A DNA stretch of 64,000 bases. It comes from Branchiostoma floridae (lineage: Eukaryota; Chordata; Leptocardii; Amphioxiformes; Branchiostomatidae). This document shows, piece by piece, positions 35,001 through 50,000 of the stretch (position 1 is its first letter; every line of letters starts with the position of its first letter). The position numbers and the translations under genes are program-made. The notes below the pieces were generated by a model. The model was not told the DNA's origin, did no database searches, and worked only from the letters and a program-made list of their open reading frames with translations. The stretch spans positions 52,845 through 116,844 of the forward strand of contig NC_049995.1 in assembly GCF_000003815.2 (NCBI RefSeq), given 5' to 3'.

Positions 35001-38000
35001 ATGTGTAATCAGATAGCGATCATGCAATCAGAATTTAACTTGAATAATAAGTGAAGAAATTCTAAAAAAAAAACTTCCTCCAATCCATTATAGGATAATT
35101 GAAACATGTGACCTAAGTACCTGAAAAGGAAAGTGAGATTGGCAGATATTAATCATGCAAAAACCATGGTTGCATAGTCAATAATTAAGGGTTAATGACC
35201 TGCCCCGAGGTGTATATGGTGTCATAACGCCAGGTCCTTTGCTATAACCACCGAATAAAACCACCGAGTGAGCGAAGCGAACGAGTTGGTTTTATGAGGT
35301 GATTATAACAAATGACCAGGCGTTATGACACCATATATACCGAGGAACAGGCTGGTCATTAACCCTATTATCATATAGCCTACCCAAACTGACCCATTTA
35401 AGCGACAAATTCCTTTATAAAACATACCTTTTATTCAGTACATTGAATAAAATTGAACAGTGAATTTCAACAACATAAAACTTGTAAGTGAAATGTCTTT
35501 CAGTTCCAAGGCTTGAAATAATAACAAAGTCGATTCATTATGTTACAAACGGCACTACTGTTGTTAATAGAGGGTGCCATCCCCCTGCCATGCCTGTACT
35601 TATTCCCCTATCTTGGCAGATGGACGATTCCTGGATATCTTATTCTGATTGGCTAGCGTCCTGTTTGTCTGTCCTTCTGATTGGTTGAAACTTTCAAAAG
35701 TCATTAATACACACGCGCATTAATGAAAACGATTAATGCACGGCTGTTGATGATTTGCCATCTGTTACGGCGTCATAACCAGCATGAAATGGGGCCTTCT
35801 GATTGGTCCGCGTCCCCTGGCTATATGATAATAAATGTAAAAATCCCAATGTACTACTGGTAAATGAAGAAAATTTCATACTTGTGGAGTTGTTAATATT
35901 AGTGAATATAAAGGATGCAAATGATAATCCATTTTTATGAATGATCCAAGATACTGGTATAGCCATCTTTCTTGATATAAGACTGTCAACTGTTATTTGT
36001 ATGGAGATGAACAACTCATATCTTTTAAACAAATGAGGACCTTATCTGCTTAATTGATAAGAAACATGATACATCATAACTTATTTAGAAAAGGCGTGGG
36101 TTCGTCAAAGTCTATCTTGGGATTTTTCCAGGGAACTGCAGCTGTGGTAACATACTGCGTCATGCCACAGAAACGGTTGACCAGTATACCAGCTACACGG
36201 TTCCAAATGGTTGGATCATGTGCTACATCGACGAGCGCGACACAGCCTACCACAACACCCCGTGTCTGGACCTACTCCTGGGAATTCCTGAGTACGGAAA
36301 TGCCACTCAACTACTGGCAGCCGGAGGAAACTTTGGGTGCTGGGTCGGATCCACTGGTCACTCTCCCGGACCGGCATTCGCGACAAATAATGTCATTCAG
36401 AACAGCTGCCAAGACAATATCCAGCAGTGGGCCAGATTTGCAGACTGGTATCCATATACAATAACACTGGGTGTTTGTATAAGAGGCATCGTCTGTGGTG
36501 AGTACTGTTAGACTACTGCATAGCCTATGATCAATGGTGGACGTGGTGTTATTGAAACAGGCCCATTCGTGATGCTGCATTCGGTGCAAATTGGCATCTT
36601 TATCGTTTTACCTTTGCTGAGGTTTATGTTTATTGGAAAGTGTGAGAAATTTGTATGTGTGTGCGTTTAATAACTCGAGAAGGCCTGGGTTGCCATTTTG
36701 TGCCCGCAAGCGGCTTGTTATGGTACTGCAGCGGAACTTGGAGTCCGATATCTCGTGTTGATGGACATACAACTGTCGTGATAAATACATAAAACTCTCC
36801 GGGCTGGTAGTGTAGGTTTCGGCTTCCCAGTGGTTATTTTGGAACAGCTACATTATTGCTTCAATTTATGAAAGAGAGAAGTTAAAAAACGGCGTTGACA
36901 GATTGTCATGCTTTTTGTATGTAGATAGTCTGAATAATGATTTATATGATCCCTATTCATTCAGATAAGGAGGTTATCTGTATGGTTGATGAAGAAAGTT
37001 TATGAATTTGGATCATTCCATGACAGCGATTTCAAACATGTGACATATGCAACTGAGGAAGAGAGGAATATCGGTAGAAATTGACATGCAATTTAGTTAT
37101 GGTGATATTGTCATAGACATAAATTTTCACACAGGAGGTATTTTAGTAGGAAAGCAATGAACGTATGTAAATGAACGTTTAAATTATTTCCATTACATCC
37201 TCCAACTCCTTGGACAAAAGTTTTCGGCAGCTCTCGTTTCGGCAGCGCTCGTTTGTACGTGGTTGCCTGAGTGTGCGCAACTGTGCTTCTGTGGTTGTAC
37301 ACGATAACTTGAGAATGAATGCATTGTTCATATACAAAGTATTTTAGTATTTTAGATTTTATTGGTACCATGAAATCTACCTATACAGAGCCGACCGCTG
37401 CATCAACAATGGCAGGGCCGACCACGATAACAGGTACAACTACAGAGCCAAACACAACAGTCACAACTACAGAGTTCACCACAACAGTCACAACTACAGA
37501 GCTGACAACAACAGTCACAACTGCAGAGCCGACCACAACAACAGTCACAACTACAGAGCCAACAACAACAGTCACAACTACAGAGCCGTCAACAACAGTC
37601 ACAACTACGGAGCCGACAACAACAGTCGCAACTACAGAGCCTACAACAACAGTCGCAACTAAAGAGCCGACAACAACAGTCGCAACTACAGAGCCGACAA
37701 CAACAGTCGCAACTACAGAGCCGACAACAAAAGTCGCAACTACAGAGCCGACAACAACAGTCGCAACTACAGAGCCGACAACAACAGTCGCAACTACAAA
37801 GCCGACAACAACAGTCGCAACTACAGAGCCGACAACAACAGTCGCAACTACAGAGCCGACAACAACAGTCGCAACTACAGAGCCGACAACAACAGTCGCA
37901 ACTACAGAGCCGACAACAACAGTCACAACTACGGAGCCGACAACAACAGTCGCAACTATAGAGCCGACAACAACAGTCGCAACTACAGAGCCGACAACTA

Positions 38001-41000
38001 CAGTCGCAACTACAGAGCCAACAACAACAGGCACAACTACAGAGCCCACCACCACAACAGTCACAACTACAGAGCCTACAACAACAGTCACAACTACAAA
38101 GCCGACAACAACAGTCGCAACTACAGAACGGACAACAACAGTCGCAACTACAGAGCCGACAACAACAGTCGCAACTACAGAGCCGACAACTACAGTCGCA
38201 ACTACAAAGCCAACAACAACAGACACAACTACAGAGCCCACCACCACAACAGTCACAACTACAGAGCCTACAACAACAGTCACAACTACAAAGCCGACAA
38301 CAACAGTCGCAACTACAGAGCGGACAACAACAGCCACAACTACAGAGCCGACAACAACAGTCACAACTACAGAGCCGACAACAACAGTCGCAACTGCAGA
38401 GCGGACAACAACAGTCACTACGATGGTCCCAATCACAACTCAGCTTTCAACGACAAAAACAGCAGACGTAACCGGACCAACGGTTTCAACAGCAGGTAGG
38501 CTTTCGTTGTTTATGGACAGCTTTCAGTGAGTGAATGAGTGAGTGAGTGAGTGAATGAATGAGTGAGTGAGTACATTCGTGGTTAGGTCATTGATTGATT
38601 GATTGATTGATTGATTTAGTGAGTGAGTGAGTGAGTGAGTGAGTGAGTGAGTGAGTGTGTGAGTGGCTGAGTGAGTGAGTTATAATAGGAATGTTTCTTC
38701 AGTACTTGGTGACATTGAGTTAATACACTATACAATAGCTTTAGAGGAAAACGAAATATGTCGTCCCAATTTTACCATTCTAACTCGTGTCCTAGTTGTA
38801 GACTGCGGCTGCCCATTGCAGGCCTCCCATGCTGAGGTTGATCTGACCTCAACAACCACTGGATCTGTTGCTGTATACAGATGTAAAGAGGGGTTTCAGT
38901 CCGCGAGCGGGGACACAACTCTCACGTGTGACAGTGATGGGCAATGGAATGGTACACCGCCAAGCTGTGAAGGTATTCAGATCAACACAATTCATTTTTT
39001 CTTCTCAGGGCAATAGTTACCTCCATGAAATGTCATGGAGGTTATATTTTCTGTTATGTGTCTCTGTCTGTGTACAAGATTACTCAAGAACGGCTGGATG
39101 GATTGGTTTCATACTTGTTGTGTTGGTGGGCTGTGATGAAAGCTCGAATCGATGTGATTTTGGGCGCCGTATCTGTCGTTATAATCGATGTAATAATATC
39201 AGAAATCCCCCATATATCTGCGATATATTGGAACAGGCATCGTGCTTTAAGTGTTTGTTAATGGGCTTAGCTCCAAGCAGATAGTGAGGTCATTTGTATG
39301 ACAGCTGTTTGGGGAACCCCGAGTTTTTTTAATATGATAATTAGTTTTATTTATGTCTGCTTAGGATATCATGGAGATGTGAAGCGTAAGTATAATTGTA
39401 AGAAGTTGAGGTACATTTAACGGTAATGCTTAACAGGTATGGATGTCTCACATACTGTACTGCTGATTTGAGTGACATGGTGATTAAAATGCCATTAGGT
39501 CCTCTCATCTTAGATGGGTTGGGTGTCAGAAGTTTTATGGGCGATACAGATGTTCTGATTTCGTTACGATAAGGGACAGTTGTTAGTTGTCTCTTTCGTA
39601 GCCAATGGTACTTGTTTTTTAGCAGACGGGGTTGGCGCCAAGTATTCATCTTACAGTTGATGTAGGGCTATCAGAGGAAAGTGTGCATCTCGTTTTTGTA
39701 CCGTGTGAACAGCTGATGTTATGACATATTGGTGGAAAATCAAATCACCATCTGACTAAAGTTGGCCACATCCCTTCTTCTTTCTGAGTTTCCCAACTTC
39801 CTCCCACCACACCGCTCTGAGGCACATAGTCGAACCTCAATAATGCTGACAACCTTAGACAGTTTAAATGCCAAACATCAAGCTTAAGGAACACCACGCT
39901 ACCATATGCCGTCGACCTCTTAAACGCACATTACACAATTAAGTGTCACATTTTAATAATTACTAATCAGATGGACATCCTCTGTGTCATTAAATAAATA
40001 CACCACTACTTTCCCATAACATTTATAACCATTACTCTCAAATACAACCGACTATAAACATACATACCATCCACAAAAAAGCAATAAATATTTCATGGAG
40101 TTATGAGGTCCCCGAACTCTAGTTTCTGTTATGTGTCTCTGTCTGTGTAGATGATTACTCAAGAACGGCTGGATGGATTGGTTTCATACTTGTTGTGTTG
40201 GTGGGGTGTGATAAAAGCTCGAAGCGATGAGATTTTTGGGGCCGTATCTGTCGTTATAATCGATGTAATAATATCAGAAATCACCCCTATATTTGAGATA
40301 TATTGGTACAGGCATCGTGCTTTATGTGTTTGTTAATGGGCTTAACTCCAAGCAGATGATGAGGTGACAGCTGTTTGGGGAACCCCAAGTTTTTTTAATA
40401 TGATAATTAGTTTTATTTATGTCTGCTTAGGATATCATGGAGATGTGAAGCGTAAGTATAATTGTAAGAAGTTGAGGTACATTTAACGATAATGCTTAAC
40501 AGGTATGGATGTCTCACATACTGTACTGCTGATTTGAGTGACATGGTGATTAAAATGCCATTAGGTCCTCTCATCTGGGTTGGGTGTCAGAAGTTTTATG
40601 GGCGATACAGCTGTTCTGATTTTGTTACGATAAGGGAAAGTTGTTAGTTGTCTCTTTCGTAGCCAATGGTACTTGTTTTTTAGCAGACGGGGTTGGCGCC
40701 AAGTATTCATCTTACAGTTGGTGTAGGGCTTTCAGAAGAAAGTGTGCATCTCGTTTTTGTACCGTGTGAACAGCTGATGTTATGACATATTGGTGGAAAA
40801 TCAAATCACCATCTGACTAAAGTTGGCCACATCCCTTCTTCTTTCTGAGTTTCCCAACTTCCTCCCACCACACAGCTCTGAGGCACATAGTCGAACCTCA
40901 ATAATCCTGACAACCTTAGATATTTAAATGCCAAACATCAAGCTTAAGGAACACCACGCTACCATATGCCGTCGACCTCTTAAACGCACATTACACAATT

Positions 41001-44000
41001 AAGTGTCACATTTTGATAATTACTAATCAGATGGACATCCTCTGTGTCATTAAATAAATACACCACTACTTTCCCATAACATTTATATTATATAACCATT
41101 ACTCTCAAATACAACCGACTATAAACATACATACCATCCACAAAAAAGCAATAAATATTTCATGGAGGTATGAGATCCCCGAACTCTAGTTTTATATATG
41201 ACAATAGGTTCGCTGCAATAATATAACATCGAAATCAAATGAAATGCATGCCATTTTAGATCCTAAGGTGTCCAACCTAATGTCGACTTTAAAGATGATA
41301 TCCAGAGAGGACACGCAGACGCTTAAAAGCTACAGAAGGAATAATACTTATACAATAATTATTTTAGACATTTTTATGCTTCTTTGCTTTCCCATTTGCG
41401 GGTACATCATGCGTTCAGCACTTAATCAAAAGTAACAATTAGTAAAAGTAACAATTTCTTTAGCCTGAATCTCAATATTCGCTAACAACTGGAAAAATTG
41501 AAACTGCCAGACTTTTCAGAAAGCATTCGATGTCAGTGCACTAGTGACCAATGAAGAATCTGAAGTTGCCAAGTTACAACATTAGGTCATACATTCATAT
41601 ATAGACAATCGGCATACATCTCTTGTACTCATCTCATTTTTGTACACTGTTACTAAACCATGGCTGTTGACTTACCATGATGCCGTTTTGCACTTACTCT
41701 CCAGCAATAACACCCTGTAATAGGGCCTGCGGGTTTGGAAGCTGCTTTGTTGATGACGGTATTCGGAAATGCGACTGCTACAAAGGATATAGGTTTTTCG
41801 GCCTTTCCCAGTTTTGCTTAGGTAAGTTCTTTGCATGTTTCAACTACATAGCATTTGCAAGTATGTTACAATATTCTGTCATCAACAACCACTAAAGAGC
41901 TGCTCTACCACCGGCCCTACAGAGAGGACAGGCGTTATGTACAGTATTTGTAGAATCATTGCTTCGGAAAAATGTTTCCCCTTACCATGTAAACTCCTAT
42001 GGCATGCTGATGACAATTAACGTATTCAGTAGAGCGCACTGGGACAACAACCAAGTTTTGAACTCTCGACCTTTTGGTCCTGAAGAAGGGTTTATAACCA
42101 CGCACCCACATATACATTCAGGTAGCACTTGTCGAACCAAATTCCCATATTTTTACCAGTCCTGGTCAGGTTTGAAAAGTCTTCTGACGGTAAAAAATAA
42201 TGTATGATCTTTTGCAGATGTCAATGAATGTGAAAATGGTTTGGATTATTGTTTGGGACGACCAGCCTGTGCGTCTAACGCAAGGTGCATCAACTCTCCG
42301 TATGGCTCGTACACGTGTCAGTGTCCCAGCGGCTATACTGGTGATGGGAGGACTGCGTGTGAGGGTAGGTCATCATCTTGTGTGATATATACATTTTAGT
42401 CCAAGTTTGTACGGTTTGGACGCTGTAGGGACAGTGGTTGTTATATACCGGGTCTAGGACAAGCTATTGAAAGATGAAGCCCATCCCTCGCCTTCCATCG
42501 CCTTTTACCTCCCAACCGAATGTATGACAAGCGATTTGTGTGTTCACGTCCACATGGCTTGGATCAACCAATCGACCAAGTTCAACAGTTCTTTCCATGA
42601 TAAAATATTGGAACCTTTTGCTGCTGAAAATCTTTTGTTTCTCTTCAGATGTAAACGAATGTTTGTCGGCACCCTGTTCCGAGTTTGCCAACTGCACCAA
42701 CACAGCAGGCAGCTACAGTTGTCAGTGTCAGGACGGATACATTGGGTCGGGCACCGTTTGCACAGGTGTGAATACAGTACATGACTCTATTTCGCAACCT
42801 TATTGAAAAACATGTAAGAAATAGGAAAATTGAAGGTGTTATAATCTCATCGATGAGCGGATCATAACGACTTACCCTATGAGGTAGATGAATATGTCAA
42901 GTATCAAATTAAATGTTTAAAACAATTGCGCTATTTTGATTTCTTCGCAATTTTGGTTAGGGATTGGAACTGACAAATCATACTAGGATTATTCATAGAA
43001 ACAAATGGACTAACATCCGGGACACAGTTGTATGCGATCAAAATTTCAGAGAAAGAACGAGTACATGACTCGGAATCGAGAATAGCACTATGATCTTGTT
43101 TTCACATCTCTGATGGTCAAAAATTGGTTATTATTATGTTATCACCTAGAAATCAACGAGTGTAACTCCAACCCCTGCATCGGAGGAACATGTGTGGATA
43201 GGATCAACGGGTACAACTGCACCTGTCGGGAGGGGTTCGCTGGTGACACGTGTGAATTAAGTAAGTCTGTTTCTTCTGAAGTTAAGTTGAACTGTAATTT
43301 ATCACAAAGCAGTAGGACTTACCCAGACAGTCCAACTCAAGTATTTGTCAAGTATTGAGCAATCGGTAGCTTTTAGCGTGACGTCACAAAAGAGATAGAT
43401 TTCTCTTCCCTCGGAAAACAGTCGAAAATATAGGTAATTCATATTTTTGTATTGGAAATTGTACTTTAAGTTGGATTCAAAATGACTTTTGCCAAAACAA
43501 CATGAATTTTCAAACTACGACTGTTTTAAATACTTTGAAGAAACATGAACTTGTATACTCACGAAAATCAGTGCGGTAAGTTTATGTCTTCTGAGATTGG
43601 AAAATACTATAGCTACAGGATATTTACCAACATATCAGAAAAACATTGCCACATGGCTGGAGAGAAACAGTGTCTTCCCTTTTTATCATGTCTTCTTCAG
43701 AATGTTCAAAGACTTCCTTTTTATTGCCAGATATCAATGATTGTGACCCTAAACCCTGTCTCAACAATGGGACGTGCAGTGACAGGATCAATGCGTACAG
43801 CTGTGACTGTGTGGATGGATGGGAGGGAAACAACTGTGAACAGGGTAAGATATATGCATTTCATTCTGTTTAGTGCCCGTATGCCATATTTGCATTATAT
43901 TGCTTTCCCCTTTTCACTGGCTGCACAGGGATTGAATTGCTAAACTACGACCATCACATTTATGAAGATCCCCCCCCCCCCGACATTGTAATGTCAGATT

Positions 44001-47000
44001 TTTCTTAACCCTTGTAGTGCTGCCAAATTTTCACTTGTAGCACATGAAAGTAGAGATCTTCAGCTTTGTAATGATGTATACCTTTATAGGGTTATTTGGA
44101 ATGTGAGTAACATAGTAGCACAGTAGCATAGTGAAAACAGTACCAACATATGCTTCCCAACATATGTTGAGAGCAGCACTACAATTAAAATGTTTTGAAT
44201 AGGATTTAGTGGATAACGTTAGATATGTGTGCAACTAACAATACAGTAGGGGTAGGGAATGGGGTAGGGAATGGGAATTTCCTGAGCAGTCTTCCTAAGC
44301 CGTACTTCCCCTATTGGGTCAGTTAGTCCTTACAAGCTACGTAAGGAGAAGAGATGCTGTAACAGTTACAATAATATAGCCCGTAACCCTGGAGTGGCCT
44401 TTTGAGCTCAAATCGAAGTGGACTTCGGGTCTAGTTACGTGGTAACAATGTAATCGAGAAATAACCTGCCTGTCATTACTAAGTACAATTTGTCCCTTTT
44501 TTCCACAGATATCAATGAGTGCGTGTCCGATCCTTGTAACCGGAATGCTGATTGCAAAAACACAAACGGCTCCTTTACCTGCACCTGTAAACAAGGTTTC
44601 CATGGAGATGGATTTGAATGCACCGGTAGAATATTTCAACATTCTATTACCTAACTTATTTTGCAAGAAGGAAGACATTATGAAACTTGCTACGTACTTA
44701 CCTTCTAACTCACTCTGTCATATCTGTACTTGTTATATGCCATATTGCTTATAAGGCTAGCATTCGAGATATTGACACATCTATGTGTCATATTACCTCT
44801 GAGTCAATAATACCCAATGTGTGACTATTGGTTGGTGCATAAGGGTAATGCTTATGAATGGCATGTACATAATGATATATCGACTGTAATTTGTCTTGGT
44901 ACATTATCTGTCAAAGCACATTTCCTGTTCAGACGTTTTTTATACATTTGGTAATCCCCCCTCTTTTTCAATTTTGTTGGAGTATTGGAAATAGTCACTG
45001 ATATATGTCAAATTTTAATGTTCTTTATTCTTACAGAAACCGATGAGTGTGCTTCCAGCCCCTGTCAAAATGGAGCAGACTGCATGGACGGACTGAGCAA
45101 GTACACGTGTGACTGTACAAGTGAATGGCAGGGTGTGAACTGTGAGGATGGTGAGTCATTCACATCGTGATGTTTGGACGCCTGGACACAAATGATAGTT
45201 AAGGGTTAATGACCCGCCTGAGGTGTGTTTGGTGTCATAACGCCTGGTCCTTTGCTATAACCACCGAATAATACCACCGAGTGAGCGAAGCCTTACTATG
45301 ACTTTGCTCATAACCTAACTAGGGCGGTAAATCTCTGCCAGCTTTTCTGTGACATTCCCTGTGCTTGACAGCTCTTGAGAATCTCGTTCGCTATGAACTG
45401 AGACACGTCTTCCCCGAAGAAAGGCAACGCGTTTTCGTTCTCCAGCGCCATGGACGCTATTTATAAACTATATACTAAAGTTCTGGTTCCAAAGTGGCGG
45501 ACAATGGCGATATTCATATTGTCATATGCGGATCGCTCAACTTGAATTGAGGGGTGCAAACAATTTTATTTCTAGTTTTTCCGTTTGAGTTGGACATAAA
45601 TTGAAATCAATTTTATTGTTATAAATATTTCAGGTTATTTAATATTGGTTTAAGACGGGAAATGTTTTCTTTGAACAATAGAAACGCGCACTACCGATGT
45701 TAATAGAGGGAGCCGTCCCCCCTGCCATACCTGTAGGGGAATAACCCTACCTTAGTAGTAGATGTAATCATACTTTTCATTGGTCACGATTCTCTTTTTA
45801 TCTCATTCTGATTGGTCAGAGTGGTTTCTGTCTGTCCTTCTGATTGGTTGAAACTTTCAAAAGTCATTAATGCACATGTGTGTTAATGAAACTATTAATG
45901 GACGGCTGTCAATGATTTTCCATCTGTTAAGGCGTCATAACCAACATGAAATGGGGCCTTCTGATTGGCCTACGTCCCCTGGATACACGATAATGGCAAT
46001 TATCATATAGCCATTTCATATTTTTATAACGCTGTAATTAGTGTCAAATGAATTTCCAGATGTTTAATAGAAACGTCTAATCAGAAGAAGTATTCACAGA
46101 ATATTTACTAATCCAAATAACACCCAGAAAAGAGTAATGATCACCCTCAGCAGAGAGGCATGTTCAATCAAACATTATAGTAGAGTAGATTTTGAAAGAA
46201 TTGACATACCAAGATTGCAATGTTCGATTTTTTGGGTGAAAATTTTGGTTTCAAAATGATACCTGGTATCTTCTAGTGTACCAAAATAAACTAGACAAAT
46301 ATATTTAGTATAGCATGGTATATCATAGTATAGTATTAAGTATAGTTTCAAAAGATTATGCGTCACACAAGAATTTGTATGTCTCATATGGGTTTGTTTG
46401 GATAGGCTATATGACAATAAATTATCAGGATACCCCTGCTGTACTTGTGAACATACTACGTTTACTACGATAGTTCCAGGAAAATACGACTTTTTGTGCG
46501 CAGTCAGCCTAATAATATGTAAAATAAACTATGTTTGTTTGTCTTCAGATGTGAACGAGTGTCTTCTACACAAATGTCACAAAAACTCTAACTGCACTAA
46601 CTCACCCGGAAGCTACACCTGCACGTGCCATGAAGGTTTCTATGGAAATGACCTAACAAAGGAAAACCTCATATGTAGAGGTGAGAAATAATGCATTTAT
46701 TATTAGTCACTGACAGGTGCTTAGCAATATTACTCTGACTGTCTAATTGGTTGCGTTTTAAGTTGCTAAATCTATAATCACCTGGCAAATTAACGTAGAG
46801 GGAAGTCTGTGCGGCGAAACGGATAGAAGATTGAAATCGGAATCAGTAGGTCCCGAAGTCCTGCCCCCATGACGGTGGAGTGACACGGCTAATTTGTCAA
46901 AAAGGGTGCCAAAAACACCTACGGATTTGGCGCGCCAGTGTGTCAACATCTGCACATTTGCATTAGACCCGTAATTTAATAAACGAAGACGTTTTTATAG

Positions 47001-50000
47001 ATAATTTTTTTGTAGCCCGTCGAAAATGATGTTGCTATTATGTCAACCTAGGTACTTAGCAGGCTCTACGATTTGGGCTTTTTAGGTTTATAATGTGTTT
47101 CTAGAATGTCATATCAATTCCACTGCACGCGGCTTCTTCTAACTTTCTAATGCCAATTGACAAAACGCTTCATGAAAAGGAATTTGAAGACCAATGCCGC
47201 CCAATATAATTAGTATATACCACAATCATGTATTATTCTGCACCATATTGTAAAAATCAGCATATACCCTTGATTAAGAAATAAAAGTTGGTTATCGTAT
47301 AACAAACTGTCGTACTTTAAGTAACCATAATCAAAATGTGTTTTATGTCACAGAAATTATCCTGTTTCCATACGGAGAACAACAAGGAGACACATCGCTA
47401 CCTGACACAAACGAGCACAAAGACATCTCACTACCATCATTGATTGAAATCAGTGTAGGGTTCCCCTTCTTTGGAGAGTTCTACTACAGCCTTTACGTAA
47501 GTTGGCCATCCTTTTCTCACGCCACCAAGACTTCATATAATTCTATATCAGTAGGTTATTTCAATCATGAAATGAATACGAGTAATGTTACTTGTTGATT
47601 TTGTATGTCTTTTCTATCTATTTGAAATGATTACTGCATGTAACGCTAGTACACCTTTATCCGCAGGGTAACCTATAACCGTTCTTTTTAAAACAAGGTA
47701 TTTTGGGATATCAAGTAAAATGACGGTCTTTTCAAACTGCAATAGTTTGAAAATATAATGATTTGAAACCATTGTCCATTTTGACAGATCAGATATCCAT
47801 AGGTACTTTTTTAATCAACACATAGGATATAGGTTACCCCACGGATAAAGGTGAACTAAATGTTAATTGTAATGTGTTACCACGACACTACTGATACAAA
47901 GGGCAATGAGGTTACATTGTGCTAAAGAAGGTATCTCACTTTCTTTGCAGTTCTCAGATAACGGATTGATAGTGTTCCCACCGACGGCGCAGTCCCGTGC
48001 ACGGAGAGAACCGTACCCCAACCCCAGCCCGTTCAGTAGTGACAACACGGTACAGGCAGGGTTCCCTCCCATGATAGCAGCTTCCTGGGGAGATGTTGAT
48101 CTAACAACTGACGTTGGGAAAGTGTGGTATCAGGTAAATGAAAATACATTCAAACAAGACTCGGTATTATTCGGTTTCCACAATACATAATACGTGTATC
48201 AGGTAACCGACTATTAACACGTCTCTGCAGTATTTACTATTTAGCTTAAAACAATTGGTCACCATATTCCTATAATTTTATCATATTTGTCTGGTAAAAA
48301 GTGTAACTAGCCAACATTACGAGACAACTGTTGCGGTATGAACTGAAGAGAAAGAACCAACTATTGCAAGACAAACTAAAGAAATGACCTTTTTTGAATG
48401 CCTTATTTTAAAGTCATAAAGTCATAATAAGTGTTGGAACTTTTGAAACATCTATGTCGAATAGAACGTAGTACTACCAAATTGAATAAATGGAAAGAAA
48501 GACTGGTAGGATTTCTAGGTCATTGGTGTTATCTTTGTGACATGACATGGCATTGCAATTCTAAACTTAATTCTAGGTCAGGAAAATACTACTGATCTAG
48601 TACCTCCGGTTTTTTTAATCCTTACCGTGTGATATCAAGCCGTGTGCACAATGGCTGATTCTCTCCTTCTGTTCCTAACAGGTGTACTCTGATGATAACT
48701 CTGTTGATGGTGCCACCCAAGCAATGTTTGACATGGTTACCGAGAGAATGAACCAGTCTTTCAGTGACACCTTTGTAACTACCTGGGTTCTGGTTGTGAC
48801 TTGGGACAGCGTACCGTCCGTGGAAGCAATATACACCAAACAGAACGTAAGCTTAAGAATAAAGTATTTTACAACTTCTAGAAAAAATCATCACCATTAT
48901 CTTATCCTTATCACCTTCATCATCATCATCATCGTCATTATCATCATAATTAGCACCGTTATGGTCATCTTTAACATCATCATCATGCTTTTCATTGTCA
49001 TCGCCTTGTTGTGCTAGTTGCACGGATGTCTATACTTCACTTCCTCCACTTCTCTTAATTGGTCATTCTTTTTCAGCCAAACACGTTCCAAGCCGTCCTG
49101 GCCACAGATGGGTCAGACTCCGTTGCGTTCCTAACCTATAAGGAAGATGAGATGCTGTGGACCAATGAAACACAGAGCGTTGTCCTCGGCTACAACAGTG
49201 CTAACGGGGCAAACTTTGAAAACATTCAGCTGGCGAACCCTTACAGACCCGATCAAGTCAACGGAAACACAGGACTAAAAGGACGATGGGCCTTTAGGTT
49301 GGAGAGCGATGCAACAAGAAAAACGAACTACAAGAAGATGTGTCGTGACTGGTACAACGCCGAACCTGATCCTTCAGAGTGGATTTTTGGAGAAGGCCAG
49401 TGCCCTTGCACGCTGCTGCAGGCACTACGGGACCATCGCTGTACCCCCGTTACCCTCTCTCCCTCTGAAATCCCCAGTCTTCTTGCATCAATTGAAGGTA
49501 TCGGATTGTTTATGTCCATTGTTCATGTATACTAAGCTCTTAAGCTAAGCTAAGCATTGTTACAGTAACTATCAAAAATTGTCGCAACAGCAATTAAAAC
49601 GCTGATTAAGAAGCGTAATCAAAGCTTTTTTAGTGTTTAAAACTTTTATCCCGCTATCTGTATTGCCAATTTGCTAATTTTGTTAACATTACTCTGCGTA
49701 CAGCTACTCACTAGATGAAAATATGTCCGAACGTTCGATTAGTCAGCGCAGGCACCGACAGTCATTCCTTTAACAATATGCATTAGATGACATTAAGGCA
49801 TTGGATTTTCCTAATAATTTAGTCTCAATAATCGAAAGTTTGTCTCAGTGGTAGCTCATTTTCACGATGGCCCTCTTTCCTGTTATTCCCAGACTTGGAA
49901 GTTTGCCTCAGCCCTCTGTTTGCCAGCCCGACTGGTTCAAGTGTAGACTGTTGCTACAAGTTCCTGGCCTTGAACACTGAAATACCGCTGGCTGGAAGTC

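Larger units (their letters stand above)
42365..47353. other. EGF-array introns (42365-47353)
   Basis: Introns between exons 21 and 28 range from about 280 to 1,400 bp. Apart from fold-back MITE B copy 2 I see no gene or clear element in them. A poly-C run lies at 43972. Confidence 0.5.

Noticed and set aside
37381-38436. A 351-codon antisense open frame opposite mucin block 2
   Set aside because: Same reason: a Val-rich shadow of the 27-bp coding repeat.
38868-40336. Small open frames in the duplicated repeat units
   Set aside because: The frames are not conserved between units A and B and lie within a non-coding repeat.
42030-42110. Possible SINE or fold-back fragment (TTTTGAACTCTCGACC, CCTGAAGAAGG)
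   Set aside because: Too short and degenerate to define; no paired end found nearby.
48682-49017. A 111-codon protein ending in an Ile/Val-rich membrane-like tail
   Set aside because: The hydrophobic tail is a translated ATC microsatellite read past the exon 30 donor.
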